DNA of 64,000 bases from Monomorium pharaonis (Eukaryota > Arthropoda > Insecta > Hymenoptera > Formicidae): contig NC_050468.1 in NCBI RefSeq assembly GCF_013373865.1, positions 22,338,774-22,402,773 of the forward strand, written 5' to 3'. The position numbers and the translations under genes are program-made. Below are positions 24,481 to 37,182 of the stretch, one piece after another. Position 1 is the first letter of the stretch. The number at the start of each line of letters is the position of its first letter. The notes under the pieces were generated by a model. That model was given only the letters and a program-made list of their open reading frames with translations. It searched no databases and had not been told where the DNA came from.

Positions 24481-25200
24481 CTCCCGTTTTATAGCAGAAA
24501 CTTCATTCCCGCGATTTGTCCAAGTATTTTAGTAACGCTCTGTAGTCTCCAGACATTTGCATAACACCACCATCGACGGTCGAATGCCCCGGGATTACAG
24601 CAGCTTAAGGGAATCTCTCGAGTTCGATCGAACACGGTCGGTTTGATTTTTTTTTCGCCGGACTTTTCAACACACCGAAAGTCACCCACCTCCGAGGAAC
24701 CGTAAATCGCTTCGTTCCTCCGGCCAATTTGTGTTTCCCCGTGTTCTCGTGTCGTCGACACGAGAAAACGCGAAAGTTTCGCGTTGAAAACGGCGCGGTG
24801 TACAACGGGGACTACTACTTTTAAATCTTTCTCCTTATCTTCGGACGAAAAAAAAAAACACTCCGAAGACACGTAGCAGCGTGGCGTACGTTTCGTTCTG
24901 GCACCGAAAGGTAACGAAGCGCGAAGTTGTCAAAGTTCCGGCGAAAAGTTCGAATATGCATGGTAAGGAGACGAAAGACGAAGGCAAAAAGTATGAAAAA
25001 TCCAGAAAGAACAACCGTCGAAGAAACTCACTTTCGGCATGAATCACTTTTATACGGGCTTAAAAGGGCACAATATGAAATAGAAAAATCGTACGAATTG
25101 CGTGGCTCGATCGGAGCAGTGGAGAAAATAAAAACTGTTCTGAAAGCTTCCGAGAAGCAATTGCGAGGAAGGTAGTTTCGGTTACGCAAACGCAAACTGT
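24481..25200. other. GC-richer island with overlapping frames
   Basis: Frames of 66-127 codons are open on both strands, including a plus-strand frame (24927-25175) whose product is rich in Lys, Arg and Glu. I recognise no domain, and the frames overlap one another, so at most one could be real. Candidate non-coding regulatory or unannotated exon region only. Confidence 0.3.
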
Positions 25201-27212
25201 TGCGCACGGCAGAGTAAACGTTATTGTATTTACTATCACAACGCGAATCGAATAACGCGTGTTATATAGATAAAATGTAAATGGCTTATAGAGTAAAAAA
25301 ATCAATATATGTATGTTACAAGTATGTAAAATTATAATAAATTACTATTTACTATAATCATTATAAGATTTGTGGGAAAAATATTTCTTAAGAAAATATT
25401 TATATACCATTATTCAATGGACAAATAGGTTATTTTAAATTAATTTTATTTGTGCATTATAAAATTACATTAAAATGACGTCATTCTCTCTCTCTCTCTC
25501 TCCCCTCCTCTTCATAATCAGTTATACATACTGAACATGCTACTCGTGTTTAATTTAAATTCACTGCCATTTACGGATTACCGCATGAGCATTACCGACC
25601 GTTCCACGCGCAAGCTATGATAGCCAATCTCCTGCGGCTCACTTCCGGTGCTCGTGCACTCTCTCGTTTTCCGTTTGGCCGTTCGACACGACTTTTACAA
25701 ACTCGCTTTACTTGTACGATTTAAAGATTCAATAAATACTGTGCTTACAACGAGTATCATCAGATCTTTCAATAATCACCATATTCAGTACACGCATAAG
25801 GGTAAATTGACGAGTGTCAGTATAACCAAAAATAATACGCGTCCACATACGCGCGGGCAATAAGCCTTAGCCTTAGGTTTAGACAACCTTATACTATCAC
25901 ACATACGTTAATTGCTTTTAATATTTTGTTCAATCAAAAGATGTATGTTACATGTATGTTTTTCATGTTAATATGTTTAAATAGTAATTAAAAAAGAAAA
26001 CATTTATAAATGAACACATAAAACTCATTTAATAAACGCAACATCTTTATCAAAAAATATATAATTTTTTAGAATTTTTAAAAAGATCTTATTTACAATT
26101 AAAAATATTAATTTTTCATCAATTTTTACGCATCTGAAGTATATCATTGGATTAACGGTTGCTTTTAATTAATATTGAAAATCTTTGGTTTAATGTATTT
26201 TAGACTATCAGCCATAATTCATAAATATATATATAGCAATAAAAATTTATAATAAACAAAGTATCGAGAGCAATTAATATAATTGATTAAGAATGATGTA
26301 ATTTTAATGTAATTTTACAATGTACAGACAAAAGATTTTAAAATAAATTATTTGTCCATTGAATAGCGATTCAATATTTCTTCTACAGTCACTGCGTGAT
26401 TTTAAACAATGATATCTCGTAAACTATTGCGTATTGGACGGACCTCTGTTATCGTGAATTTGTGGGAGAAATACGCTGTAACATATTCAAAATTCAACAA
26501 ATCGCTTTAACAGTATCGGATAGTGTGCGATGTAAAAAAAAAAGGATGTAAAACGTATTAAATGAATAAACCGTATCGTGTAAATTACGAGGCTAGTAAA
26601 TCGAGCATCGCTATCTCGTAAATAATATTAAGTCTCCAGAGGATACATCACGACTTTCGCGGAAAGTAATTTTCGTATATATGTATATGGAATATGCGTA
26701 GCTTCATCCATACAAAGTTACGGGCGTGACACGAGCAAGCAAGGCAGCGTGCATAAAAGCGTTTAGTCACTGAATCGCCTCGTACGAAATTTCGCCCGTA
26801 CAAGCGGTGTCGGCATACTGCCGTGTGAGCAACGAAAATGAGAATAAATGGAAAAAGTTTTGACCGGGGACATCTATTAGCCAATAACCTACATATGAAG
26901 TAACTTCTGGGTCGCGCAGCGCGACGCGACGCCGTAAACCAAGCTTGGAAGCGCTTAATTGCACATTTCGCCCAGTCCGGGTGGAATAATCTGAGCGAGT
27001 GCGCTTCTTAACTTCACGAGAGCGCAACGCGCTCGCGTCCCGCCCGTAAATCACGCGCCGCGCGACATCCACGGTTATTTATCCAGCCTGAATGCGGAAA
27101 ATACACGTCGGAACTTGCGAGCGTCCAGAGATAATCTCCGGCCGCGACGAATAATCGCCCCAGGGAAATAACGATCCATAGTGGATTGATAAAGATTTTC
27201 AATAATCGGCAT
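25201..27212. other. Intron, no gene recognised
   Basis: AT-rich with a short CT run at 25485-25502 and a CpG-richer part at 26640-27190 that has several overlapping minus-strand frames, none recognised. Confidence 0.4.

Positions 27213-27265
<53 letters not shown>
27213..27265 (+). repeat. C-run followed by (CT)n microsatellite
   Basis: About ten C residues followed by roughly 21 CT repeats, a homopurine-homopyrimidine tract. Open frames read through it on the minus strand (Arg-Glu repeats) and are artefacts of the repeat. Confidence 0.95.
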
Positions 27266-27268
<3 letters not shown>

Positions 27269-27518
27269 CTTTCAAATGGAAAACCGAATATTGTTTATCT
27301 TCACGAATTATCTGTGTTCGTCTTGTTCGTGTATTCCTTGACTAATTAGCGCAAGTCTATTTCTTCTATCAAATATACAATTAGACGGAATCGCTCATAC
27401 CCTAAGAGTCATTTGAACTAGACTGAAATATAAACAATTTATTCCATTATTAATGACAAAATATTAATCTGCAAAGAATAGAAAAAACATGACATAAAAG
27501 CTACTTCTCTATTTTCTC

Positions 27519-27520
<2 letters not shown>

Positions 27521-27558
<38 letters not shown>
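27521..27558 (+). repeat. Poly-T tract of 38 bases
   Basis: Uninterrupted T run. Read on the minus strand it is a poly-A, but I see no retrotransposon body next to it. Confidence 0.95.
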
Positions 27559-27559
<1 letters not shown>

Positions 27560-28653
27560 TTGTCCCAAGTTCTCCCAAGGTGCCACAGGTGTTTGCAGAT
27601 ACAATGCACGCGGTTCATACTCCGCTGAGAAATCAACTTCTTTTCAGGCCACTACGAACCACGGCCATCTTATCTACTCCATCATATTGGCCAAAACTGA
27701 AATTTGCCAGCGGAGAAGCGTGAAAGTTGCAGCGTTGCCTCTCGATCGTAAAATCGTTAAATAAATGGAACAACGCATTAACGCGGATTTATATCATCTC
27801 ATTGCATATTTCCATTTCAGCAATTTTAATATCGACTAGGTCTTCAATAATATAATTTGAATTTATATATTAATGTATACTGACAAACATTTACACCGGT
27901 TTCATTTGCAGTTGAATAATTAATAGGCAATTACGTTGGCCTGTTCCAATCGCTCTCATTCACCCTGTAAAACGGTGATACGTTTAACAATATGAATACG
28001 TAACATTGTCATTTTGGTAATACTAATTATGCCAGTCTAATTATAACGTTTCAATAGTCCTTCAAGCATATCACTAACAGATTTATGTGAACCAAAAATG
28101 CGCACGGTATATTCACAAATTTGCGTAACTTATGTGAAATAATTTTTGCAAATCCTTCCCAAACAAACAGATTAAATCATCAAAGTCATATAAGAATTAC
28201 TAAAAATCAAGTTCAATCGTGCATTTCATAGAATAAAGACGTTCATTTAGAAATATGTTTAATTTCCTCACAATTAGCGTTAAGAGTCTTAATACTAAAA
28301 GATGGAATAACTTCTCGAAAAAGAGTTAAATGTAAACTCGTTGCAAAAGGTTCCGTCAAAATCTCAAGCTTTTACAAAGTCTTGTGACTTAACTGCATTC
28401 CTCCTGAAGATCAGAGTCCCGTAAGACACACAGATATATATCACGAGTATACAGGCGCAAGATGGATGCAAACTGAATAATTTATCCGACGACTTGGAAC
28501 CAGTGGGAAATACGGATGACATGCGAAAGTTGGAATTCCGATACTCTTTCATCATGTTATTAAGAGACTCCTAAAACCGTCTTACTGACTTTTTTTTGTG
28601 AGTAAATTTTTTAATTGGTTTTATAGAAACGCGAAAATTTTTTTATAGAATTA
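27559..28653. other. Intron, nothing specific
   Basis: No open frame, RNA gene or repeat recognised beyond AT-rich sequence. Confidence 0.4.
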
Positions 28654-28985
28654 AAGTACGCATAAAAGTGTAAAGGATAACAGCCAAGTTCATATCAAAA
28701 GCGAAAAAAAATTTTGGTACGTAGAGCTGTCATTTAAAAATAATATTTGCTTAATGTACAATATCTATGATCTACAAAAGAAAATTATACCAAAGCAGTT
28801 TTAATACTTTTTTATAAAATATTTTTAAACCAGCATTAAAAAATTAAAAATTCTCTTGCACCAAGTTTGTACAAAAATAAAGACAGCAAAGAGCAATTTT
28901 ATATCAATAACAAAATTAAATTTTTAATACTTAAAAATTAAGAACGTTTTTTTAAGTGTTAAAACTTTTTTTTTAATTAAACTAT
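28654..28985. repeat. Possible copies of the 20216-20390 repeat family
   Basis: GTACGCATAAAAGTGTAAAG at 28656 resembles the inverted right arm of the 20216-20390 element. 28868-28985 (CAAAAATAAAGACAGCAAAG onward to ACTTTTTTTTTAATTAAAC) is collinear with that element's left arm and centre. Both are diverged; boundaries are uncertain. Confidence 0.4.
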
Positions 28986-29935
28986 ACTCATAATTATACA
29001 TCTTATGGCTCTATAAAAATATAAATACGTTTCGTGCAATAATATACAAAAAAAATTTTAAATATATGTAATATTCCAATTATAGCAGAACCAAATTTAT
29101 AGTCATATTTTAATTTTATTTTCACAAATCTTATCTTAATTTTATTTAATTATCTTTTTCCAATCTTTTAATCAGTAATTACATTACTATGATTTAATTA
29201 ATTTGTATATATATAGAATTGTTTAGTAATTAAATAAAATCTCTCAACTGTGTTAACAACCATGCGACTATTTCATTAACTTCTTGATTACGTGTTCATA
29301 AAGTGAATATTATTCAATTCCAATGAATAAATTAATTTAAAAAATTTAAAAACCTTAAGTATAAATTTAAAAAATCATTATTAAAAATAAAATAAAAAAT
29401 TCCCAAATATTGCTTGTATAAAGTGTCATATAAAATAAATAAATAGACAATACGTAAATTCTTTTTGCGTGCAGATAATGTTGTAATAAAAACCTTAACA
29501 GTTATATCGATTTCAGACTATATTGAAATAAGTTCGTGTAGTTTTAGACAAATTCACGACGAAAGTAGAGTCGAAAATTAGCGGAGCGTTCTGTCGCTTT
29601 GCAGGTAATCACGAACTTTTCGACGAGAAAGGTTCGATCAATTTGGAACAAATAGCAGCTATCGCGTTTCGATTTAGACTTTATTTGTTCAGCTGCTGAT
29701 CAGAAAGCTCTCTCCTTGCTTTTTCTCGCGGCAACTGATTTTTGTTAGATTTTTCTACGTTCAAACGATTCTATTTCTTCCCATGCGTTCGTTACTTTTT
29801 TTTACTAGGGCAATTGTAACTTCAAGAGAACCCACAATTGCAAAATCATGTAAAGAGATTGTACAATCAAACAGTAAAGGAAAACAAAAGAAAAACAAGT
29901 TAAAAACGAGTTACTTCTGATCACCAGATATTTTA
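28986..29935. other. AT-rich intron, nothing specific
   Basis: A GC-richer part at 29540-29780 has no recognised feature. Confidence 0.4.
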
Positions 29936-30138
29936 CACGGAGCAAATTTTGTAATAAAAATTACTATAGTAAATAGTATACCGGGGATCAAGAAAAAAAT
30001 TATGAAAATTTCTATTGTGTTTTTCATCAAATTATCGTAATATTTACACTACTTATGATACAATTCTCTAAAATTTGTTCTTATGGTCCGTATATTACTA
30101 TCGTACATAATAATTTTTACTATAAAATTTTCTCCATG
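29936..30138. mobile_element. MITE with CACGGAG/CATGGAG termini and TA target site
   Basis: The left end CACGGAGCAAATTTTGTAAT matches the reverse complement of the right end, CATGGAGAAAATTTTATAGT. Matching continues through AAAAATTA and a block near ATAGTAATATACGG for about 50 bp. TA flanks both sides (29934-29935, 30139-30140). 203 bp, non-coding. Confidence 0.78.
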
Positions 30139-30140
30139 TA

Positions 30141-32246
30141 CGATAATTCGTAAAATATCTAGTGATCACAGATTTTATTTCAATATTGCGGAGAATTTAA
30201 GTGCATACTCCAAAGTAAAATAATGCCGTAATACTCACTTCTTTATCTTCACTTTAAAAGTTTCGAGACGATATACAGAGCCTGATCAAAGTATCGCATT
30301 ATCGTTAAATTAGTTCACTAAATTTAAAAAGGCTATTTTTCATCTCGATACGAGTCCAAAGTTATCAATCACAGCTGCATAGTTTATTTGGCTGGCTAAC
30401 AATGGAACTCCACCGGTCGAACATTTTGATAGGAGACCGCGCTATGTATCATCGACGAGCCGGCATTTCCATTTGTCCACACAAAGCGGGAGAATAATCC
30501 GTGAGCACGATAAAAACGATATTCATGCCCTTTACGTGTGCGTACAACGCTCGCACATAATACGCGGTCATGCGACTAAATCGTGTATTTATGTAAAAGA
30601 AAAAAAAAAACACGTAAAAGCCATCCAAAAGAAATTAAATTAAAACATCCTCAATACACAAGCCTTGTAATACATGTAATTTCGTTGGACGATCTATGTA
30701 ATGCTTGTACGCATCTAGAGTATGTACTGTAACGCACGCGAATTTTTCGCATTTTTGTTTTACACGTATACCTCGTATAACATGCCATTACATAAACTCT
30801 CATGTGTACTTATGTAATTATGAGCTATGCTGGAACACTAAACACGTAACACCGTTTTTCAGTCGAAAACGATACAATGGCATGTTGTATAAATGTATAA
30901 TATTCAAAAAGCAACATTGACAAATAATTCAGTATTATAAAGAAGACTGGCAATATAATGCGGAAAAATATAGCGAGAAAATTATCTCACTGACCCAGAT
31001 ACGAATGAGTCTGGCAATCAAGAGGAAAGGATAAAGGTAATGGACAAAGCGAGAAAGTAGTTGATGGGAGGACGTCGAATAATGAAACGGGAGTTGAAAT
31101 TCGGTGGTTGAAAAAAAGACAACGGCCTAGGAAGAAAGAAATGTTTCAGTAATCATAAAACGAGAAACGCGGAACAAAGAATTCTTGATGGCAACTTCCG
31201 ATTTTTTATAGTATTTGCATCAAATGTCTAATTGGCAAAGAAGTGAGATAAGCAAAAAATTTTTACTTTTTATAATGCAGGAAGTTATACAAAAATAATA
31301 AAAAATTATAATTATATGCGCTAATAATTTTTTATGTGTGTAAATTCAAACAAATATATATTTAAATTTAAAACGTAATTGCGAGATATTTTGTAATTAA
31401 AAATATTTACTACTTACAACTAAGATAACATACGAGATTAACCTAAATCATAATCGAATGATCGTTTAAACAAAAAAATGTTTTAAACATGTTAATGTCA
31501 TCACTTTTAATTTTGTCGAATCCGCGCAACAACGAGATTCAACATTGAATGCATATAGTGTTCGTTAATTACAAATATAAGGCTTTTACTTTTCATACGT
31601 TACTAACGTTGCCAAAGGTTTAATATCTCTCAATAAGATTGGCCGTAAATATTAATATATACTGTAAATATAGATACCCACTTTAATCTTCAGTCACCAT
31701 CAATTTTTCATATTTAGCATATTTATCGTTGATATTCAGACTACGAATGACTGTACATGCAAATTCTTCTTACGAAATGACCAAAAAGAAATGTACGCGG
31801 AGTAACGATGAATTATTGTTCTACCGCAACGAAACTGGAAGTGTTTTCGCGCCAAGTGTATCGCATCTTCGCGGGTTATGCTCGTACGCGAGAATATTTC
31901 TCCATTTTCGAAATCGCCTGGAAGAAACACGTACACGAGATACGTACGAAACAATTTCGTGTTGCATTATCATATATTTAAATTACCTTGGACAATTCGG
32001 CAAAAAAATGCAAGTTTCGAAATAATATGAAAAAGAATAAGGAACGTGTGACTGTATAAAGTAGATTTCACAACGAAAAAATATCTTCTCTCACAATATT
32101 ATTAAAGTTTAAGGATACATGAAAATAATGATAATAACAACGGTGTTGTTTCTCCGACCAAAAAATTAATAACAGATATAAAATTGTCTAGCGACAATAT
32201 ACTTTCTAGCAAAAAATATATCAAATCAATTTTTAAATTTATCTTA
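30141..32246. other. Intron, no gene recognised
   Basis: AT-rich with patches of higher GC at 30380-30560, 30960-31160 and 31740-31960. Overlapping frames at 31729-32025 on both strands are unrecognised. Confidence 0.4.
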
Positions 32247-32248
32247 TA

Positions 32249-32640
32249 AAGGACCTCGCACAAAATATACAGAAAAATGGCTTTTGGTGGAATTGGCTGA
32301 AACTTTGCAATTTTGTAGTTCAAATGATGCTGACCAAAAATTACTGTGGCCATAAGTCAATCCTATGAGCCGTTTTTTTTTCTAAAAACGCACGCACGCG
32401 AACACGCACACGCACACAAAGGAATCCTCGCTACACCCACGTCATTGATCTTGGGTAACGCTGAGAGCGAGAATGGTACTATTATCGAACTTTGAGCCTT
32501 TTTAGAAAAAAAAAAACGGCTCATAGAATTGACTTATGGCCATAGTAATTTTTGATCAGCATCATTTGAAATACAAAATTGCAAAGTTTCAGCCAATTCC
32601 ACCAAAAGCCATTTTTCTGTATGTTTTGTGCAGGGTCCTT
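32249..32640. mobile_element. Long-arm hairpin MITE
   Basis: Arms of about 140 bp (32249-32390 and 32499-32640) are inverted copies with very few differences. They start AAGGACCTCGCACAAAATAT on the left, with the right end reading AAGGACCCTGCACAAAACAT in reverse complement, and run through GCTTTTGGTGGAATTGGCTG to GAGCCGTTTTTTTT. TA dinucleotides flank both ends (32247-32248, 32641-32642). The roughly 110-bp centre holds a CGCACG/CACACG-rich tract and unique sequence. No transposase frame. The high arm similarity suggests a fairly recent insertion. Confidence 0.88.
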
Positions 32641-32642
32641 TA

Positions 32643-33080
32643 AATTCTATCTATTTATTTATTCTGTCGCTAATGTGTTATTTGGTTATGTAATAATACT
32701 ATATAACATATTTAATTTGTGTATACAATTGTAAAAAGAAGTTGCACTTTTTTAATAAATAAATGCCATAACAGTAATCGTAACAACAAACCGCTATCTT
32801 ATATTACTCTTAAATATAGGAGAAACTATGACACCTAGAGATATGTTGCACTTTGGGACAAATTAATTATTTTTGTAATGGTTGCACAGAATATGTAATT
32901 ATTTAGATTAGAAGCAAATGGCAATTGAAGTAATATAACTGACCAAAAATAATACGATAAACAGGTCAGTATATCGAGCCAAGACAAATTATCCTAATAC
33001 GATATAATTTAGTAAATAAAAAATATATAATTATAAACGTGACTAAAAAACAACTATGTTAAAAAATGTTAAACAAATTT
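32643..33080. other. AT-rich intron, nothing specific
   Basis: No recognised feature. Confidence 0.4.
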
Positions 33081-33114
33081 TGAAACGTTTCGACTATACA
33101 TCCTCTTCAGTCGT
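33081..33114 (-). repeat. Possible Penelope-like retroelement terminal motif
   Basis: The minus strand reads ACTGAAGAGGATGTATAGTC followed by GAAACGTTTC. An ACTGA-GA-GAT, short spacer, TCGAAACGTT pattern recalls the short hairpin motif near the ends of Penelope-like elements. No reverse transcriptase frame is nearby, so at best this is a truncated remnant. Confidence 0.3.
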
Positions 33115-34830
33115 AACAAATTACCAATATTTATGAACATGAGTAAAATAACGCAAACAAAATTATAATTAAACAGTTAAAAAATGATGACCATTGAACA
33201 ACCATAAAACAATGCATATCGTCTATAAAAATGTGTCATAACAAATAAAAACGTGAATGAATAAATAATCCAATCAAATGAATAATATAATTTTTCCGCA
33301 AGTCGGTTTTCATCTTAAAAGAACAGAATAGATAGTCAAAAAGTCTTGTCGAAAAATCTAAAAAATCAAACCCGATGGAATACGTGTAATTTATGAATAA
33401 TATAAACTGATATGCGTATTGCAAAAAACTTGTATATGTCGATCTCAGAAAATATTAAAACGAGCAACAAACACGCAGAATATTCGACAAAGCGTTAAAA
33501 CAAGTGTAACGTTCAATAATCAGAGGCAGAATGATAATATAACTGAGTTATTCACATTAAAAAACTCGTTATTATTAAAATAAAATACCAGCTTATCCTA
33601 CTCTAACAAACAGTAAAGAATGATTGCGTTATAACAAGCACTCGCGTTACGATAACGCCAGTTGTGTTCTCGTTCGTAGAGTGATAACTTCTGAGAGCGC
33701 TTTCACATCATCTCGTCAGTAAGTCGACACCATCGTAATTGTGTTATCTGATCTAAAATTGCTTAACTAACCAAGCGTTTGCATTTGCATTTTCGATAGT
33801 TCGAGATTGCGAAATTGACTTCTGAGTGTTTCTAGAATGCGTTATACTATCCTATAAACTCCTCAATTCTCTTAGTAAAGTTTAAATCTTTGGATCAAGT
33901 GCCGAACACCTTAGCAAATGTAAGGATACTTTATAAAGTAACGATAGAAGCGCATATAGAGATCGTTATCAGTTAGTTTATCGATGTATAAATATTCACT
34001 TGCACCACATTACTGTGTTTATTAATTATCGATTAATAAAAATTAACTAATTGTTTAAAAATATTAAATAATTAATAATAAATTTATCAAAGAATATTTA
34101 CAAAAGAGATATAAATATTAACATAATGTTAAAATATTGTCATGTCAGTAAAAACATGATTTAAAAAATAATCACGTTGATAAAAGTAATTCTTGTAAAA
34201 ACATTTTGTTTTCGTGCAACGTCAATATCATATTGCGTCAGATGTAATAAAAAAATAAAAATCGATAGATGACAATAATAAAATGTACAAAAATTTAAAG
34301 TCTCAACATAGTATATAGAAAGCCATCTTTAAAACTACATCATTATTAAAATGTAATATAAAGCCATATTAAAATATATGAGCCTTATTACAATATACGA
34401 GTAAATTTAAAATTGATTAAATGAGTAGTAAGAAAATGCGTCAGAATTACGTCATGCGTGAAGGATAACTGGTTTTATTCCTGGTTACACTGGAATATTT
34501 CAGAAACTTGAGACTGATCCATTTTGAAGTACAGTCACTCTCGGGAAAACCGAGAAAAATATGAGCAAGAAAAGTTTGATTAATCCGTTAATATTCTATT
34601 AACTGAATATTCTACGTTGAGAGTCACACTTACCAATTTTTTACACTTACGGCATATAATTCTCGACAATTTGATCAATAAAAATAAAAATGGAGATTCT
34701 CTCGTATCTATCGTTGCATATAAGATTAATAACACTTGAAAAAAAAAAAGAAGATGATTAAGAATATATAACATATCCATTCTCATTTCTAATTATAATG
34801 TAGAGAATAGCTTAGCTTCCGATTTATCGC
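33115..34830. other. AT-rich intron, nothing specific
   Basis: No open frame or repeat of note. A GC-richer patch at 33610-33740 has no recognised feature. Confidence 0.4.
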
Positions 34831-34916
34831 AATCGATCGGCCGGCGAACACGTTAACGAGAGCCATAAATACGTCCGCGGCGGCTGAGGCTTTCAAAGTC
34901 AGTCAAACTCAGTTAC

Positions 34917-35378
34917 TTAAATTAGATCCGGACGTCCCTTACCTAACGGCAGACCAATAAAATCTTCCATTACCGCATAACAGCGCGTCAACGTGAAATG
35001 AACGCGACCGTGCTTAACTTCTGGTCCTAGGGTTCTCCAGGGATGGGCACGACGGCAGACAGAGAGGCGGTCGGGGCAAAAAGGGATAAGTCGGGCGTAG
35101 GATGGTGGATGCAGAATCCGGAGGCAATATTTCACGGTACTTCCCACGACGCGTCTACCGCTTCGAGCTCTCTCGCTCCTCGCCCCTTCAACGTCCCTCT
35201 CCACTTTTCGCTCCCGTTCGCTAAGTTGACGGTAAATTCGCTTGGCGTCTGAACGGTATTTCAGGAGCGTGAATTTTCCGTCATCCGTCCATCGACTCAC
35301 CTTAACGCGGGGATTAGATAGCATCAAACAAGAGCAACGTCGCATCAAAGCGAGGAGAAGTTCCTCTCTTTTCATCAT
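34917..35378 (-). other. Unrecognised 153-codon frame in a GC-richer island, possible first exon
   Basis: The minus-strand frame begins MMKREELLLALMRRCSCLML. It runs 26 codons to a consensus-like donor AAG|GTGAGT at 35301/35300, then stays open to 34917. If the donor is used, the coding part would be only the first 26 residues (phase 0). That phase does not suit the dlg1 exon found here, which is also upstream on this strand. The translation matches no family I know, and the opposite strand is open over 35043-35252. It lies in a GC-richer island (34830-35400). A chance frame is the default view. Confidence 0.25.
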
Positions 35379-35400
35379 TCTTATGCGACTTCAACATTGA

Positions 35401-36365
35401 CTATGGACAAATGGATGAAAATGAGCTGATCTCATCCTCCCTCCCCCCCCCGGAGTAACAAAAAAAAAACGATATAGATTTCACTGTAACTTTTGAGCTA
35501 CTGAATCTGAATCTAATTCTTTAAAATATTTTAACTTGCCGATATTGAAATCAGCATATAAAACTATTAAACATCATAAAACAGTATCATGAATTATTAT
35601 TGTTGACCTTTATATATTAATTCGTGTTGTGTCAATAAAACGTATGTTCTCATTCCTATATGTAGTTTATGTTCTTAATAAAAAAAATTACTGCTATCTG
35701 AAAACAAAAGCAACCAATATCAATGGGAACTTTTTTTAATCCTAAATACAGAACATGAAAGTTTGTTATTTATTATGTTCTTCCAGAACTTTCTGTCAGA
35801 GTATTATACTGTATGTTGAGATTTAAACTATTAACTGCGATCTTTGAAATCACGCGCTATGTACGTGCAAGCAGCGTGCTATTTCCCAACAGGGTGGGAG
35901 AATTTTCGGACGCAAGGAATTTACCGATCCTTGAAGTCAATATGTGTCGAACGTCGTTTGAATAGACAAGTCTAACATATTCTGAGCCGCTACCGAGCAA
36001 TTGTATTATAAGTTATAAGTTATGTGACGCAGAGAAATTCTAAATTTGATAAGTATATTAACCATTGTATCACAAAAAAAATTTATGTAATTTAATTAGC
36101 CGTGGCTCGTGCGGCAGATCGCCATTCGCTACGCTCTAAATAAATTTACATCTTTACAAATCAGCAAAATTATACGTGTGCAAGAATTTTTCTCCTTTAA
36201 TTGATAGGAGATATGAAATGCGCGCAAAGAATTAACGTCTAACACTGTAGATAAATTATTATATGCAGTAGTATTTTACTACTGAAAATTGTAAGATTCA
36301 TGCAAAAGATATTTTTAAACAGCAAGATCCACTTTAACTGAATACGGTTCTTCACTTATCAATTT
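35401..36365. other. AT-rich intron, nothing specific
   Basis: A short C run at 35443-35452 and an A run follow the island. Otherwise no recognised feature. Confidence 0.4.
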
Positions 36366-36710
36366 GTGTTGTTCACATATCATTCACTTAACATTATGCA
36401 TTTTACTAGTTTTACACTTTTATTAACGTACATTCTCATGATAACTTCATATGTTGATTTCTCTCCTGATAAAGCTTTTTTAAAGATCAAAGATTCAATA
36501 CTTCAAAAACTACAAGAAAAAGCATACCGTTTTTACTGTGAAACAAAATCCAGAAGCCAAATCAGTCCATTTTATCCCTTTCTTTCTACTTCGATGGCAT
36601 ATTCTGATAATAGTGCAACTGTGTTATCTGTTTCACTTCGTTCATCTATCAACCATTTGCATAATCGTTATGAAGAAGTTTTGTTAGATATAAGCCACAC
36701 ATCTCTTCCA

Positions 36711-36784
<74 letters not shown>

Positions 36785-36803
36785 CCATGTTATATTAGCA
36801 TAA
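36366..36803 (+). other. Doubtful 145-codon frame with a hydrophobic N-terminus running into a CT microsatellite
   Basis: The frame translates to a leader rich in Leu, Thr and Tyr (MHFTSFTLLLTYILMITSYV from the second Met) that resembles a signal peptide, then about 85 unremarkable residues, then Ser-Leu repeats encoded by the (TC)n tract. No homologue is recognised and there is no obvious promoter. Chance is likely in AT-rich DNA. Confidence 0.15.
36713..36780 (+). repeat. (TC)n microsatellite, about 34 repeats
   Basis: Uninterrupted TC run, a long homopyrimidine tract. Confidence 0.97.
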
Positions 36804-37103
36804 TGTTACCATTTTATGCGAAAGATACAACGCGATATGTAACCTAGAGGGGATGCATTATACAAAGGAGGTCTATAGATACGAGCGAAAGTTACTTGTA
36901 TATACACATTTCGCTCTAAAAGTTACGAAGAGCCGTTTCATCCAGTATATAACATGATTCAAAATGCGCGTTCCCGAAGATTCCACAAGTGGTAGCTGCA
37001 AGTTTCGCACAGAAACTTTCATCGTGAAAATAAACGCTAAGCGTTACCCTCCCAGACATGCCTCTCTTTCAGAATATAAATTTCATATTTTACAAAATAT
37101 TAA

Positions 37104-37113
37104 TCTCTCTCCC

Positions 37114-37179
<66 letters not shown>
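37104..37179 (+). repeat. (CT)n microsatellite with CCCT interruptions
   Basis: CT run of about 76 bases, broken near the start by two CCC triplets. Same strand orientation as the tract at 36713. Confidence 0.97.

Positions 37180-37182
<3 letters not shown>

Noticed and set aside
24927..25175. Lys/Glu-rich 82-codon frame as a coiled-coil protein
   Set aside because: No recognised homologue, overlaps frames on the other strand, and no splice or promoter evidence.
27439..27636. Minus-strand open frame with a Lys run
   Set aside because: The Lys run is the poly-T tract read in reverse; there is no other protein signal.
36366..36803. Secreted-protein-like frame
   Set aside because: The hydrophobic start is suggestive, but the rest is featureless and ends in Ser-Leu encoded by a microsatellite; listed only as doubtful.
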